From the NCBI GenBank assembly GCA_000827265.1, contig KN834820.1, positions 124,001-188,000 on the forward strand: a stretch of 64,000 bases of DNA. The letters are read 5' to 3'. Source of the stretch: Collybiopsis luxurians FD-317 M1 (lineage: Eukaryota; Basidiomycota; Agaricomycetes; Agaricales; Omphalotaceae). The position numbers were made by a program, and so were the translations under genes. The notes under the pieces are model-generated. The model had not been told where the DNA came from. It worked only from the letters and a program-made list of their open reading frames with translations, and did not search any database. Positions 22,490 through 34,644 of this stretch are shown here, one piece after another (position 1 is the stretch's first letter; each line of letters starts with the position of its first letter).

Positions 22490-23217
22490 TCATGAATGAT
22501 TTGGAAGGTTCTGTCTATTCCACCTGGGACTAGTGGGCATCGAAAGTGGCGATGCCGTTCGTGAAAGTTGAATCGTGTTCAGCCTCGGGGAACCAAAGCC
22601 CAAAGGCGAGAGAGGAGGGGGTGGAAGGGAAGATGATTGAGTACGATGGTCTAGGGCTGGAGATGCAAGATGAGGAATTAGTAAGTTGTGGCAACGTTTG
22701 AGACAACTTAGAGACGCACATTTCTTTGACATCAACGGTGGAGAGGGACGACCCGGTATTGATAAGATGTTAAATGATGCACTCAGAGCTCCAATATCAA
22801 TGTGCACCGAGCTGAAGTCGGGGTTAGGTTGGCTCTCGGGCTCTCCGGTGAACAAAACATCTTGTGCCGCTCGCATGCATTGGGGAGTATCGTCCTCGGC
22901 ATTAAGTAGATGGTAGGGAAGAGAATGATGGCGCGGGTCAGAGTTGCGACGTTCAGACACATTGATGTATTCCAGTGGCATTGTTGAGAGCTCTGTGTAC
23001 ATGCCACGATGAGTGAAAACGGTACAAAACCCAGAAAGTAAACTGCACCTTCTAGCGACATGAGAGAGTATGAAGGAGTTGGTTCCCATAGAAGCCCGCT
23101 AGGCTGATCTGAACCAAAAGTTTGCAACGCAAGGAAGTCATCCTCCAAAGATCCAAGAAGGAAAGAATCCTCAACGTCCATGGAATGAGACGGGATGGAA
23201 GACTCGACGAAGAGCAT
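22490..23217 (-). CDS. Unknown protein, 2 exons, 223 aa
   Basis: Modelled as 23217-23049 and 22992-22490 (donor gtgcag, acceptor cacag, phase 1). Exon 1 begins MLFVESSIPSHSMDVEDSFL with an acidic DxEDSFLLGSLEDDF patch. Exon 2 is Ser/Pro-rich (SSLPPPPLSPLGFGSP), looking like an intrinsically disordered protein. Upstream, a TATATAATAAAAAG box (about 23362-23349 on the minus strand) and a run of ACC repeats (23290-23325) suggest a real promoter and 5' UTR. No domain or family is recognised. The donor is weak, so the splice junction is provisional. Confidence 0.5.
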
Positions 23218-23407
23218 TAGATTTCGAATAATAGACCAAGAAGGGTGTCACGCTATGCAAGTATGGCGAAATAAAAACGAAGTTTGCGGGTGGTGGCGAT
23301 AGTAGTGGTGGTGGTAGTGGTGGTAGTTGAGGAGAAAGAGCCTGCGACTTTTTATTATATACATCAGTTTCGGTCAAAGCGTTGAGCGCTAATGTCCTGT
23401 CGGACAA

Positions 23408-24149
23408 ATGGAGAAAACGAAAAAGGCATGGCTTGGCTATTCAGTTTGCCTCGAGGGTACATACGTACTCACATTCTATCCCGCGTGCCTCGCCGCTCGG
23501 TTTGCGCAAGCCCCCGCCATTCGAAAATATAGAACCTTCCCAGAGAACGAAGGTGTTGGAAAAGAAGCCTCGAATGACGGTTGTTGTGCAATACCGAGTC
23601 CCAACAGGCAAACCCACGCTGCGCTGTATCACTGCGCAATCTTTAATTAAAGAACTCGGTCCCTGTATGAGATATACAGTACAATCGATCCAGCCTGATT
23701 TGGAGGATTAGAATGAAAGCAGGATCCTTCGAAATCGATTAGATTGAATAAGATTCTATCTTGAAGGTCCGGACGATGCTCAACATGTTGTTAGTACCGG
23801 AAAACAACTAGGCCGAGCAAGGTGGTTGTCTAGAGTTGACGGCAAGCGCTCGAGGACAAGGGCGACAGCGCGAAGTTTAGCCGAAGTGGTTTAGCCGAAG
23901 GTTATTATCTTGCCTTCACGATAAGCGCCCGGGAACAAGGACAACGCTGCTACGCGGCTCAGAATGCGAAGCAACGACGCACAAAGAACAATAGTCGTCA
24001 TGGAGCTCAAGGACGATGAAGGCTCAAGAACAATACCTGATAAATTCGGAGAGAAAGCTGGATAGCGTAGTCAAAGCAATCGGTTGAGCAATCGAAATTA
24101 CTTGAAGGCCTTGTCAATACGTCGAGAAGCAGTGGATGGGAAGGAAGTT
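23408..24149. other. Intergenic, nothing recognised
   Basis: Only short unsupported frames. GC-richer than its surroundings around 23830-24000 (AGGACAAGGGCGACAGCGCG, GGAACAAGGACAACGCTG), which are weak direct repeats of each other. Confidence 0.4.
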
Positions 24150-24199
24150 TCCATCACAACCTTTTTTTCTTCGAGAACCGGTTCCTGAACTTTTCCCTG

Positions 24200-24545
24200 C
24201 ACACGCGGAAAGATCTTCATGAAAAACGAGTCCGAGATTCAACACAAGCGATACGTGTAGAATGCTACATAAGGGTATCACCGAGATCATAAAATCCGGA
24301 AGAGACGTGTTGATACGGCAAGCAAGCTCTCAACACTCTCATCAGAGGGCGGGTGATGATGGTACATACATGCGACTAGAGCATTGATCAGCGGTTTGTA
24401 CCTTGGTTGTACGAATTTTCTCGGCTGTGGCCATGGACGGAATAAGATCCTCTGTTTTGCGTAGGCGCCCCGGCTGAGCTGTTATTGGGCAGTGTCTTTC
24501 CCAGCGCAAAAACCAGGTGGTACGTGTTGGTCCGAACCTCTGTAA
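24200..24545. repeat. Dispersed repeat, direct partner at ~34150-34445
   Basis: Shared blocks in order: AAAAACGAGTCCG, ACCGAGATCATxAAATCCG, AAGAGACGTGTTGATACGGC, GGTACATACATGCGA, TAGAGCAT, GGTTGTA, TTTGCGTAG, GCTATTGGGCA and CAAAAACCAGG. Identity is roughly 75-80%. The copy here stands ~600 bp upstream of the amidase start. The partner stands directly before an amidase 3'-end fragment, so both copies are associated with amidase sequence. Confidence 0.75.
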
Positions 24546-24610
24546 AACACCTTACTGCTATCAAATCCGGATTGGCGTTTACTCCGAATTCATCCGACTG
24601 TGAGATGGAA

Positions 24611-25105
24611 AAAGCCAGCGCCGCCGTGCCACGCAAAGATGCAGTAAAGCTTAAAACCGCGGCGTGATAGAAATGAAGTGAGCTTATTAACCTAGAGCTG
24701 TGAACTGTTCGAAATGGAACGAGGAATACTCACTGATTCACTGATTCAGCAAGTGTTTCGAAAGGGTGTAGAAAATAGCCGCCGTGCCCAACGGCCCCTT
24801 CTTCCCCGCCTCGGTCCGGGGCGACTCAGAACGCGACGCGCCTCGTTCGAGGGTCAAGGTTAAGCCAGCCCCGCCGTGCCACGCAAAGATGCAGTTAAGT
24901 TTAGAACAACGGCGCAATATAACTGAAGTGAGCCGAGAGCTGAGAGCTGTTAAAGGTTCAAGATGGGGCAAGGATTACTCACTGATTCAGCAAGCGGTTT
25001 GAAATGGTGTAGAGAATAGACGCCGTACAGCGCCCATGCATCCCCATCTCGGTCCGGTGCGGCTCCGTATGTTCCAGAACGCGACGCGACTCTTGGTCAT
25101 TGACT
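24611..25105. repeat. Two-unit tandem repeat (~250 bp each) upstream of the amidase
   Basis: Units 24611-24860 and 24862-25105 share GCCGCCGTGCCACGCAAAGA then TGCAGT, GAAGTGAGC, GAGCTG, TACTCACTGATTCAGCAAG, GGTGTAGA, CTCGGTCCGG and AACGCGACGCG. The second unit ends about 50 bp before the amidase ATG, so the unit may carry a promoter element that was doubled. Confidence 0.8.
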
Positions 25106-25157
25106 CATTCAGAATTGTCAGACGTCGCTCAACAGATTCGTCCCAATTTCTTCTACG

Positions 25158-27242
25158 ATGAACTCTCTTACATCACCACCTAAACTCCCTGATCTCTACG
25201 AAGCTACCATATCAGAGTTACAGGAAGGATTGGACAAGAATCTGTTCAGCAGTGTTGATCTCGTCAAGGTTTGATTCTTCTTCATATTTTTCACATCGAT
25301 TAGATGCTGATGATCTTCTCGAGGCGTACTTTGCCCGAATCGAGGAAGTTAATCTCAATGGGCCCGCCTTGCGAGCAGTATTGGAGACAAACCCTACTGC
25401 ATTGAGGCAAGCAGCTGATCGCGATAGCGAGAGAAGGACAAAAGGGAAGAGAGGTCCCTTACACGGCATACCTATTCTATTGAAGGTAAGTTGATCAGTC
25501 AGGAAGACTGAAAGATAAACACTCAAACTAAAGCTTATTATGGGTTAGGACAATATCGCTACAGATGGAGCTGATGGTATGCTAATTCCAACTCTTTCGC
25601 CTATGGGGGCGCTATATAGATATCTAACCCAGTCGCTTGTGGTCCATAGGAATGGAGACAACCGCAGGATCTTACGCTCTGAAAGGGTCCATTGTCCCAG
25701 ATGGAATAGATGCTTGGGTCGTACAGAAGCTCTACAACGCGGGGGCTATCATTCTGGGTAGCCAGCGGAATTCAACCTTCCAAGTCTGAGTAATCTTACA
25801 CCTATATTTTAGGCAAAGCAAATCTATCCGAATGGGGTCAATTTCGGAGTCACAAATTAACAGGAGGATGGTCCCCGTTAGGTGGCCAAGGAACTAACGC
25901 CTATTATCCGAATGGCGATCCCGCTGGATCATCTTCCGGATCTGCTGTAGCTACTTCTATCGGGTTAACAGCAGCATCACTTGGTTCCGATACATCTGGA
26001 AGTATCACATATCCTGCCAGCCGAAATAATATAGTGGGTATCAAGCCTACAGTCGGATTGACATCGAGAACAGGAGGTGAGGAAGAGCTGCTTCTCCTAG
26101 TCTCCTCCGTTCGAGAATGTGTATTGATACTAATAATTTTTCAGTCATTCCAATCTGTTCTCATCAAGATACTGTCGGCCCGCTAGCACGAACGGTCGCC
26201 GACGTAGCGATTCTTTTATCAGCCATTGCAGGACCTGATCCGGACGACGAAATTACCCTCTCTCAACCTGCCGAGCTTCCCGATTACACTAATGCACTGG
26301 ACGTCAACGCTCTAGCAGGAAAACGAATTGGAGTCCCACGAAAGGTGTTTTTCGACGACCAAACACATCCAGTTATTGTCACCGCTTTTGAGGAAGCCGT
26401 TCAAACGATGAAAGAGATGGGTGCCATCATCGTTGATCCAGCGGATTTACCTGCCGCTGAAGAGCTCATCGAGAATGGCTGGGAGGACGAAGAGTTGATT
26501 TGTCAAGTGGATTTCAAGATTGATATGAACAGGTACTTATCGAGTTTGGCTGAGAGCCCAACCGGGGTGAGATCGGTAGAGGATATTATCAAGTTCATCA
26601 AGGAGCATCCAGAGCTAGAGCAGCCGAAAGGGTATGAGGACTATTCCGTGTAAGGTTCCATGATTGTTTCTTGATATCATGCGATTCAACTGAGGGAATG
26701 GCAGTTTGGTTCAGTCAAATAGCACCACTGGGTACGACGCCAATATCTCTGAGATCCTGGAGAGAAAAACAAGATTGAGCCGGGAGGGAGGGATTGATGG
26801 AGTTTTGGAAAAGTACAACCTTGACGCGTTGGTTGCTCCGGACTCTAGGTTTCAAGCAGCAGCTTCAGGTAAACCTTAAGCAATTGTTTCCCGCTAACTC
26901 CAGTTCGTGATTTCTTTTCCTTTTTTGAAAGCAAATGCGGGATATCCGATGATTCAAGGTATATTTCTATATTACTTGCCAGCTAAACCTGAGAAAAACT
27001 TACGGGTATGTTCATGAATCATAGTTCCATTGGGGTTCTTTCCCGACGACATCGAGCCTCTTGCACTGAACGGAGGCCCGACCTTCTACCCCGCGCCAGG
27101 AATGCCGTTTGGTGTTGCATTTATTGGTTCTGCGTGGAGTGAATACAAGCTAATCGGGATGGCCTACGCCTATGAACAAATGACAAGGACAAGAATGGGA
27201 AGGAGAGCTTATCCTGAAGCTGTCCCTCATAGTCAACTTTGA
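25158..27242 (+). CDS. Amidase signature family enzyme, 9 exons, 528 aa
   Basis: Hydrolyses an amide bond, with Ser-cisSer-Lys chemistry. Exons are 25158-25268, 25324-25485, 25549-25576, 25650-25757, 25813-26076, 26145-26649, 26705-26868, 26932-26958 and 27025-27242, all phases consistent. The start [20 protein letters not shown] leads to the [10 protein letters not shown] block. The catalytic Lys is in GIPILLKDNI, the cis-Ser in [12 protein letters not shown] and the nucleophile Ser in [28 protein letters not shown] and [10 protein letters not shown] follow, and the end is [20 protein letters not shown] then [10 protein letters not shown]. No signal peptide is evident, so it is probably cytosolic. 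The substrate cannot be told. Two degenerate copies of its 3' end occur at 34440-34535 and 45015-45155. Confidence 0.92.
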
Positions 27243-27391
27243 TAGTATTGCTACAATTGCATTGTGTATAAACTTTGGCAAAATGTCATCTTGTGAGTAA
27301 GTACGATACAGGAAAGCATAAGAGAAAAAGGGATGAGACATGATGCTGACTCACAGAAAAAGTTTATGTAGCCTTCCCCGCGCTGGCTCGG

Positions 27392-27700
27392 CTTATGTGT
27401 GCTTAAAGGCCAAAGCTGGAAATATCATCAATCAAACAAGTAGATAAACTCGAGCGCTGGCTTGAATGGCAATAAAACTCACGTCGCGCGGGTTTGTGAC
27501 TCGTTTTTAGTATTATCATAATTTTTTTCACCTAGTGGCTTACTATATTCGTTTGTACTGATAACTTATAAGTTTACACATACACATATGGACGAACTTC
27601 GTCAATTCCGCTATGGTTGGACTACAAAGGTACAATCCTCAGAATGACCCAGATGAGTATAAACGACTCGATACAGTGAAAGGAAATACCTTTAAAGGGA
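27392..27700. repeat. Repeat family R, copy 1 (downstream of amidase)
   Basis: Contains TTAAAGGCCAAAGCTGGAAA, GAGCGCTGGCTTGAA, ACACATACACATATGGAC, CCTCAGAAT and GAGTATAAACGACTCGAT then GTGAAAGG. The same ordered landmarks recur at 36655-37110, 44235-44480 and 48814-48965, and part at 41440-41500. It begins 150 bp after the amidase stop. A plus-strand frame at 27613-27969 is within and just after it and is judged non-coding. Confidence 0.7.
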
Positions 27701-28071
27701 ATGCGCTGTACGTCATAATGGGAGAGAGGATTACGAACTGTCACAAATTGTCACGGCCCAGTCATTTTTCAATTGTACGAACAAAGTGGCAGCGGCGCTT
27801 CGAAACGCTCCTTAGTCCTCCGAAGGTCTGTCTCATATATAGCGCTATCCCGTTAGCTGTACTCCTCAGTCAGCAACTCACGCGTTGTCCGATGCAAAAA
27901 AGTAGGCACCTGAACTCGGACAAAGAATTTTCCTTAATTGCTGCAACACATCAAGCAGAACTGTATTGAAGGGCTGAAATCCATACCGGTAGGAGCACAA
28001 TAGTAGAAGAAGAAGAGTCCAATAAGTATGCAAACAATCTACCGATAAGTACAGGTCAGAATAAAAACCTA

Positions 28072-29772
28072 CTAGATGTGCGGAATGAAATTTGTCCATT
28101 GGACAGTTTCAATCACTCCATGAGGCAAATGTCTCAAGGCCATAAATGGTTGGACAATGAGAGAGAGCCGGGCAAGAATGTAAAAGGATACTGTACCTAC
28201 ATAGGCCCATATAAGGCATGCACCCAGCCATGAAGGCAAATTTTCAGACACTTCAGTCTTAACAATGATGTTGTGGAAGGCCAGATACATTGGTGCACAA
28301 GTCACAATAAGGGATGAGACCTTCCATAATACCTCCTCAGTGGAAGTGGGGAACTTGGATGTCCAGGCCACACAATGAATGATGCCAAACATCACTGCTG
28401 CACCATAGGCAATAAATTTATCCTGTGCATTTGCTCGTTCCAACTCGACAGTTCGCTCAAATGATAACACCATTTCAGCTTTATCAACATCATTGTGACG
28501 GTCCTCCAGGATCACATCAGCGATCATTTGTACGAAGTCAAGCATAAACGTCTTGAATATTGATGGGATTGAAAGAACATTGCGCAGCATGACCTTAGAA
28601 GATTGATTAAAGAACCCGCGTACCATCTCTAAGGCATTTCCCAAGATATTTCGAAGCCAGCTCCATGCAGTAGCAATCCATCCCTCTTTTTGTTTGGCAG
28701 AAGCACCTGGTTGGTCTATGTTGTCTTCATCTGCCATAGTTTTCCGCACAATGCGGATCTGACATCCTACTCCTTGAGGTTTGTCCCACCAGAAGAAATA
28801 GATCAGGACATTCATCGCCGCAAAAGCGAGAGTCATGACCTCAAGCTCTGTGACTGGTAGGCCCTCGACCCATCTGGCAAACAGCTGAACCACAAACCAG
28901 CCAGTTTGCATGATCGCAATCAGCTTGGAGAAGCCGTCATTGTGACTCCGATCCTTGATCTCAGCTTCTGAGATTCTAGCAATAAGTCTGATATAGGCTG
29001 AAGTTTGCCTGTGCCGGGACCCAGAATTCTGGGGAGTATCATAACACTCCGCCAGCTCGCCAGCAATGCACAGAATGGATGCAGAATGAGTTTTGATTGA
29101 ATGATGATTGTTTAGCTTCTGCTCGGGATTGATACTGGCAAAAAGATAGTCTCTCAGCTCCTCTTCCTCAGTCTGGTGGTTAGAATTGAAATTGGAGTCA
29201 GTGGAATCATTGGAGATCAGATTAGGATTGGCGTCATGGTCATGACCAGATGCAGCATTGTAAGATGAGGTGGTGATATCCAATCTTGAAGGAAAGTCTC
29301 GTAAAACTGAGGGAGCTTTTTTGCCTTCGTAAAGTGCAAAACCTCCCATGATAGCAAAAAAAGCATGGGTTCTCGTCCATCCTTGGTACCCTATCTCGAA
29401 AGGTAGGCAATATAGTCAATGATGTCCACACAAAAAACACGCACACTTCGAGAGCATCCTTGCCGCAAACCATTGTTTAGCCGCCCAAAGAACCAACATC
29501 TCCGGCGCAATAAGAGCAATAATCATTAGCCCTATCTTGCGTCGTAACAATTTCCAGGAGCTTTCATCGGGTCCCGGTACGTTTGGGTGAACCGAGACCC
29601 AGGTACAGGCGATGAGAACGCTGATACAACTCCAGACAATCTGAAGCAGGGTGCGGCAATCGTTTATATTATTACACGAATCTGAGGTCGATGAGGAAAA
29701 ACTACTTCTTTCTATAGCTGTATTAGACCGTGCTACGAAAGCTTGGAGGTCAGTAACGGATGGAATGATCAT
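28072..29772 (-). CDS. Multipass membrane protein of an expanded Agaricomycete family, 2 exons, 548 aa
   Basis: Exons 29772-29445 and 29390-28072 (donor gtgcgt, acceptor gatag, phase 1). Recognisable blocks are NDCRTLLQIVWSCISVLIAC, WVSVHPNVPGP, IALIAPEMLVLWAAKQW, WTRTHAFFAIMGGFALYEG, GWFVVQLFARWVEGLP and a final LARLSLIVQPFMALRHLP. About six hydrophobic segments are visible: two in the first 110 residues, one near LEVMTLAFAAMNVLIYFFWW, and three in the last 180. From memory of mushroom genomes this layout belongs to a widely expanded hypothetical family of unknown function; I cannot give a Pfam name. No defect was seen. Upstream (29773-30279) holds its promoter. Confidence 0.8.
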
Positions 29773-30279
29773 ATGCAGCTAGAGAGAAATGGATAGGGCT
29801 AAGGTCTGGAGTCGGAAAAGGGGAGGCCGCTGGGTGAACTATCTTGGAACTGGCGGCTTTTAGATCGGTTCAAGTTTAACAGCATTAGCATACCATGCTT
29901 ACACCTCGAGGCTGATGAAGAATGCGGTCAGCCAATACATCACTCTGCAATGCACTGCAGATAATCATATGCCAATCCGTACTTACACAAAGCTTTAGAC
30001 TACCGGTGCAGATTGATAGTATTGACACTTGCTAGTGGTGTATAATAAAAATACATTTCCAGGCATTTTCAGCGAACATAGTCGCATCATTTAGTGTTGA
30101 TTACCGCGAGGAGCGAATACTTGAGGTTAATTGGAATTGCCTGGAAGTATGAAGAAAAAACAAAGACACGGCATAGCCTCGCAGGACATAAAAGTACAGT
30201 AAAGTTGCAATATCTCAATTAGCAGATGGTACCAAAAAGCGAGAAAGGGTGGTGACAGTGACCACTCTCAATCTCAGCT

Positions 30280-32661
30280 CTAGTGGGTATTCCAACGTGA
30301 ATCCGACTTGACAGGTCGGTGACGCAACAACTCTTCAAAGCTAACTTTGGTAGGAACTGATGTACAATCCTCCAGCAGAGTAGCCCTAGCCGGGAATGGA
30401 GCCTCGGGGATCACCAGAACCTCTCCCTTTCTCCTTTTTCACCCACTCCCAGCTCCAGTTCGTACCCTCCCTTGGTTCGAAACCCCTCAAAGCTTTAGGA
30501 GAATAGAAACCCGGTCTGTCTTTCAACTCTCCGCCATTTTCTCTACTACTTTGCCCCCTAACCCGTACTGATGGGTGGATAGTTTCCTTCGTCTCTTCGT
30601 CATCATCCCCGTAGGCACCGGGTGTCCGATACTTCCACATCCAGGAATGTCTAATCCAGTACGAGTTATAGCATCTACCGCACCCCCAGCCCTGATGCTC
30701 CATATCGTATCCGTCGGCATGCTCGAGCCGACTGGGGCGGCCACTGATACTTTCGAGCTGCGAGGGTTGATAGTGAGTGTCCACAACGTATTTGATGTAT
30801 TTGGGATTGAAGTTGAGGAATAGACGACAGTGATCGAGCATCCAGAAGAAAGAGAGGTCGGCAAGAGCTTGATTGTGATATCCGCCACCTACGTTGTGAT
30901 GTGCGCCGGGAAACCAGCATTGTTGAAGGTCGATTGCTATACACCACAATTGAGTCAGTTCGAGATGCTCAAAAGAAAGGCGTACAAGTACATACTTTTT
31001 GCAACCTTTGAGTCCTTGGATAAATACCATATTTTCAGTGAAAACAGCCGTCGATATTCATCTAATGCTACAGCGTTAAGGCATGTTTGATACCTACGTA
31101 TCTGCCCTGGTCAGATAAGCCATGAAATTCCACACATGCAACTCTTACCTTGTACAAGGCTAGGGCTTAAATGTTTAAACTCCCGGGAGACACCACCAGC
31201 TGTCCACGGGAAACCCAAACTCGCCACCATATCCCAGCAACCTACCACCTCAATCTCAACCTCATGTACCTTTAGAAAGCATTCGCCACATTGGGTAGCG
31301 TGATATTTATAGGTCTCGATAGCTCTGTCAAGAAAACCATCCTTGTACGCCTTTAAAGCTCACTTGAAGCCCGGCGCATATTCAGGTTTCTGATAAACTC
31401 CAACTCGGGCAATGAGGTTGGCAAGAACTCGAGCCGTGAGTGCGCCACGAGAAAACCCCAAAATGAATATTTCGTCGCCTGGCAGATAGTTGCTCTAATA
31501 CAGGTATAGGCCTCATAAACTCTCTCATCACAGGACATGGCTACATAGGCGAGTACTACTCCAAATTTGTCCCATCTAAGAACATTGACTGCCCCTGTGG
31601 GGAACATTTCCAGACCCGCAAACACATCCTTCGAGAGTGCCCCCAATATGAGCAGGATAGGTACCTTCTTTGCAAGGTCTCAGACACAATCAGCCTAGCC
31701 ACCATCCTAGGCTCTGAGGAGGGCATAGAGGCCCTCACCTCCTTCATCAAAAAATCAGGAGCCTTCACCCGCGATGGTGCCCCGTGGAAAGCCAAAGGTG
31801 GACCAACCTACAGCCCCTGCAGTTTCTGGGAGGATTTGGATGACTTCTTCAACTATCAGCCGGACGCTGAAACCCCCTATGAAGCGGACTGGAGGGATGA
31901 GGAGGTGGACGATGATGAGCCCCTTGACAATGTATAGCTACTCAATAGACCCCCTGCCCCCACCCACCCCCATGCCTCCCCATAGCCACAACACCACTCA
32001 CAACTCCCCCAAATGGACATTAGTGTGCCGGCTTCACCACCGGTAACATGGGTTTTGACTGACTGGTGTGGAGGAGCACCAGGACCGTCACCCAAGCCTC
32101 GCAAGAGCTCCAAGCCACAGTGCGGTTATGCCTGCAAAGGGGGCTTGGTTTTACCCTGATGTCTTCCCCCTACACAAGGGGGAGAAGTGAGCAGGCCCCA
32201 TTGACCCTTCCTCCCCAACTTATTTATTCACTTATTTATCTATCTACCAAGGTCCTTCAAGACCGAGAGCTTACAGTCACACTGCCTCTCATATACGACA
32301 TACAAACACTACCAGTAGCTACATATACCCCCACGGGCACCCACTCATAGACAAACCCCCGGCGAATGGAGCACAACTAACCAGTGTTGCGGCTCTCCGC
32401 TCCTTAGTACATAGTCTTACCTGCAGTAATGAAGAGTCCAAAAAAAAAAAAAACTCTCTTGTCAAACCCGTCGACCAATGCCTGATCATAAAGGTTAACA
32501 AAGCCAAGCAAGCTGAGGTCTTCTGGGCCGGTTCCGGATCGGTAGAAGGTGAGCTGCTGGTTGCCATCGGATGAGCAGGAGAGAGCATCGAAAATGAGCG
32601 TGAACTCGACTGATGCGGCAAATCTCGGCCGATAGTGTAACGTTAGAGCGACGAGAGTCAC
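30280..32661 (-). pseudogene. DUF2235 protein, copy b: frameshifted and split by a LINE
   Basis: Reads in the same order as intact copies c and e. N-terminal part YRSGTGPEDLSLLGFVNLYD (about 32610-32475), then a 925-bp insertion (31526-32450), then EAYTCIR and, after a one-base shift near 31490, the nucleophile block ILGFSRGALTARVLAN. The C-terminal exon from about 30930 has QQCWFPGAHHNVGGGY, YDMEHQGWG, MWKYRTPGAYG and FEPREG. A one-base deletion near 30418 truncates the frame at 30386; restoring phase by eye would carry homology on to a TAG at 30280. The start motif MKRIxxxCDGTG is not recognisable. So there are at least two frameshifts plus the insertion, and the copy is dead. Confidence 0.85.
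31526..32450 (+). mobile_element. 5'-truncated LINE (non-LTR retrotransposon) with 9-bp target duplication
   Basis: The plus-strand frame enters at ITGHGYIGEYYSKFVPS and has the C-terminal zinc-knuckle-like CPCGEHFQTRKHILRECPQY (Cys-x-Cys-x-His-x-Cys pattern) typical of basidiomycete LINE ORF2 ends after RNase H. It continues to LGSEEGIEALTSFIKKSGAF and stops at TAG 31935-31937. A ~500-bp 3' UTR ends in an A-run (32440-32453). AAACTCTCT stands on both sides (31517-31525 and 32451-32459) as a target-site duplication. It sits in the DUF2235 copy b, antisense to it. Truncation at the 5' end is the usual result of aborted reverse transcription. Confidence 0.9.
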
Positions 32662-34149
32662 AGTAACGCCACACGAGAGATGGGGGACAAGGTAGATGCT
32701 CAGGAATGACTGTTGTAGGTGGGGTGGTATTCGAGAGAACCTGCTTCTACGAGTACAACCGAGTTCCTTATATATGAAAAGCTAGCTACCCTGTGTCTAA
32801 AAGTAGTAAGTACGAGATAACACAAATGATAAGATACGCTAGATGAGATAATCCTAAAAGAAATGAGTAACAATCATGACGAAGTCACGATTCCGTTACA
32901 GATAGCGAAGCTTATCAAAAGCTTAAGCGCTTATCCTCAGCTCCGTTGGGCCATAACAGCACATTCCTTCAACATTCATGCCAGTTTAACGTACATAATG
33001 TCCGTCCGTGCGAGTCAAGGTGAAGGTGAAAAAGCTGCTTCTCCTGTTCCAGCCGCACTGAAAGCATCCATACCAGGAAGCACAGATGCAGGTGCCCGCC
33101 CGCCGGCGCATGCCCAGTGTAATGCTCAAACTGATGTTCAATCGATTCAGAATGTTCCACCGCCCACTTAAAGTTTGGACTCGGGAGAGTCGACGTTATA
33201 GCGGCAAGCCGCCCTGCGAGAGAGGGAGGGTAAGTTATGCATATAGAGATGTGGAGCTCCCGTGGCTGACTCACCAGCGGCGTAGAATGCGGAGGAGGTG
33301 TACATCAACTATCGCTCAGAGGTGCAGGAGCTGGATATCCAATGCCATACAGCTCTAGGCGTTTCCGATGCTTCGCCGTGCCCGCCCTGACGTTGAGCGG
33401 TATATACAGCATTACTACCGTGCCTATAATGGGCGTTATGTGGTGAGTGGAAATTATGGGAGCATAGAACACAGGTGGACGTACGCACTTGGAGAAGAGC
33501 TTGGGCTTATGCATGACGATAAGGATAAAGGCCTATGTCATTACTTTTGCTTGTGCGACTTGCGATACTTAGTTCTTAGGGGAATAGATATAAGAAGCAA
33601 GAAACAAACGCGTATGCCTACGAAGAGAGAAACGCAAAAAGTGATCGGCGAAAGTTGGCACAGAAAAAATGAAATCAGCGATACGCATGTTCTATGAATA
33701 TGCAACGGCTCATCGCTCTCCTTCCCCGTCCCATGCGCAACAGAAGCGGATCCAATGTCATTAATCGGTACTTGAGTCCTACTTTCATGCCGAGTGCACT
33801 TAACAAACGATCCCTGTACTAACAAAGTCAATCAACCACAAAAACGACACAGCTAAAAAAAATTAGAAAACGACGCAAAACACTCGCGCAGGACCTTACA
33901 GCCTTTGCCCTCACATGAAAAGTCCTCAGACTCTCCAACCTAACAGCTCAGGCTACTTTTTTCTCGCTCTCTCCTTATCCTCTACCAAACTCCCTACGTC
34001 GATCGCATGCAACCGAGCAACTCTCGTACCTTTTGTATTGCCAGGTTAGCTTGAAGAACTTCCTTCGACGCAGTGGAGCCATGGCAGTAGTATGCGAGTC
34101 CCGGACTCTTTCTGTATATACTTCCCAAACATACCCTAAATTCCTAGTG
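32662..34149. repeat. Intergenic with a relic related to 55084-55560
   Basis: About 33010-33205 matches 55320-55535: shared blocks GCxGCACCTGAAGCATCCATAC-like, TGTTCAATCG, TGTTCCACCGC, TTGGACTCGGGAGAGTCGAC, and, at 33688-33722, TATGAATATGCAACGGCTC then TCGCTCTCCTTCCC. On the minus strand both read RLSRVQxL..RWN. Here the frame is badly broken. No intact gene is supported in the rest. Confidence 0.6.
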
Positions 34150-34445
34150 TATTCTGGAAGGAACTTCACCAAAAACGAGTCCGCAGTTCGACATAAGGGA
34201 CCGAGATCATGAAATCCGAAAGAGACGTGTTGATACGGCGAGAAAACCCTTAACATTCTCATCAGTGGGTTGGGTGACAGTGGTACATACATGCGAATAG
34301 AGCATCAACGATTTGTACTTTGGTTGTATGGATTTCCTGGGCTGTAGCATGTAACTCGGTTTGCGTAGCGACCTCGGCTGAACAGCTATTGGGCACTGTC
34401 TTCCCCAACCCAAAAACCAGGCGGTACGCGGTCCCAACCTCTTTC
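34150..34445. repeat. Dispersed repeat, partner of 24200-24545
   Basis: Same ordered blocks as listed at 24200-24545 (AAAAACGAGTCCG, GAGACGTGTTGATACGGC, GGTACATACATGCGA, CAAAAACCAGGCGGTACG). It runs directly into the amidase-tail fragment at 34440. Confidence 0.75.
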
Positions 34446-34535
34446 CTAGATGACGTAGAACCTGTCGCACTGAACCTGCCACGCCATATGGTGTTACATT
34501 CATTGGTTCCGCGGGGAGCGAATACAAGTTAATCA
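34440..34535 (+). pseudogene. Amidase 3'-end fragment, copy 1
   Basis: Translating with small shifts gives DDVEPVALN, then after a gap TFIGSAGSEYKLIR. These match the intact amidase tail (DDIEPLALN ... [14 protein letters not shown], 27050-27160). A block of about 30 bp is missing between the two pieces. It lies 110 bp from the 3' end of DUF2235 copy c and has no upstream amidase exons, so it is a passenger of a segmental duplication. Confidence 0.8.
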
Positions 34536-34644
34536 GAAGTAAGAGGTGGAGTCTGATATCTGCAATTAGATTTATATCCAGATCGTGCAAATAAGCACAA
34601 AAAATGGTAGTACAGGCAAACACAAGAAAAAGAACAGCGTCTGG

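Noticed and set aside
27613..27969. 118-codon plus-strand frame downstream of the amidase
   Set aside because: It overlaps repeat family R, whose other copies do not keep the frame open.
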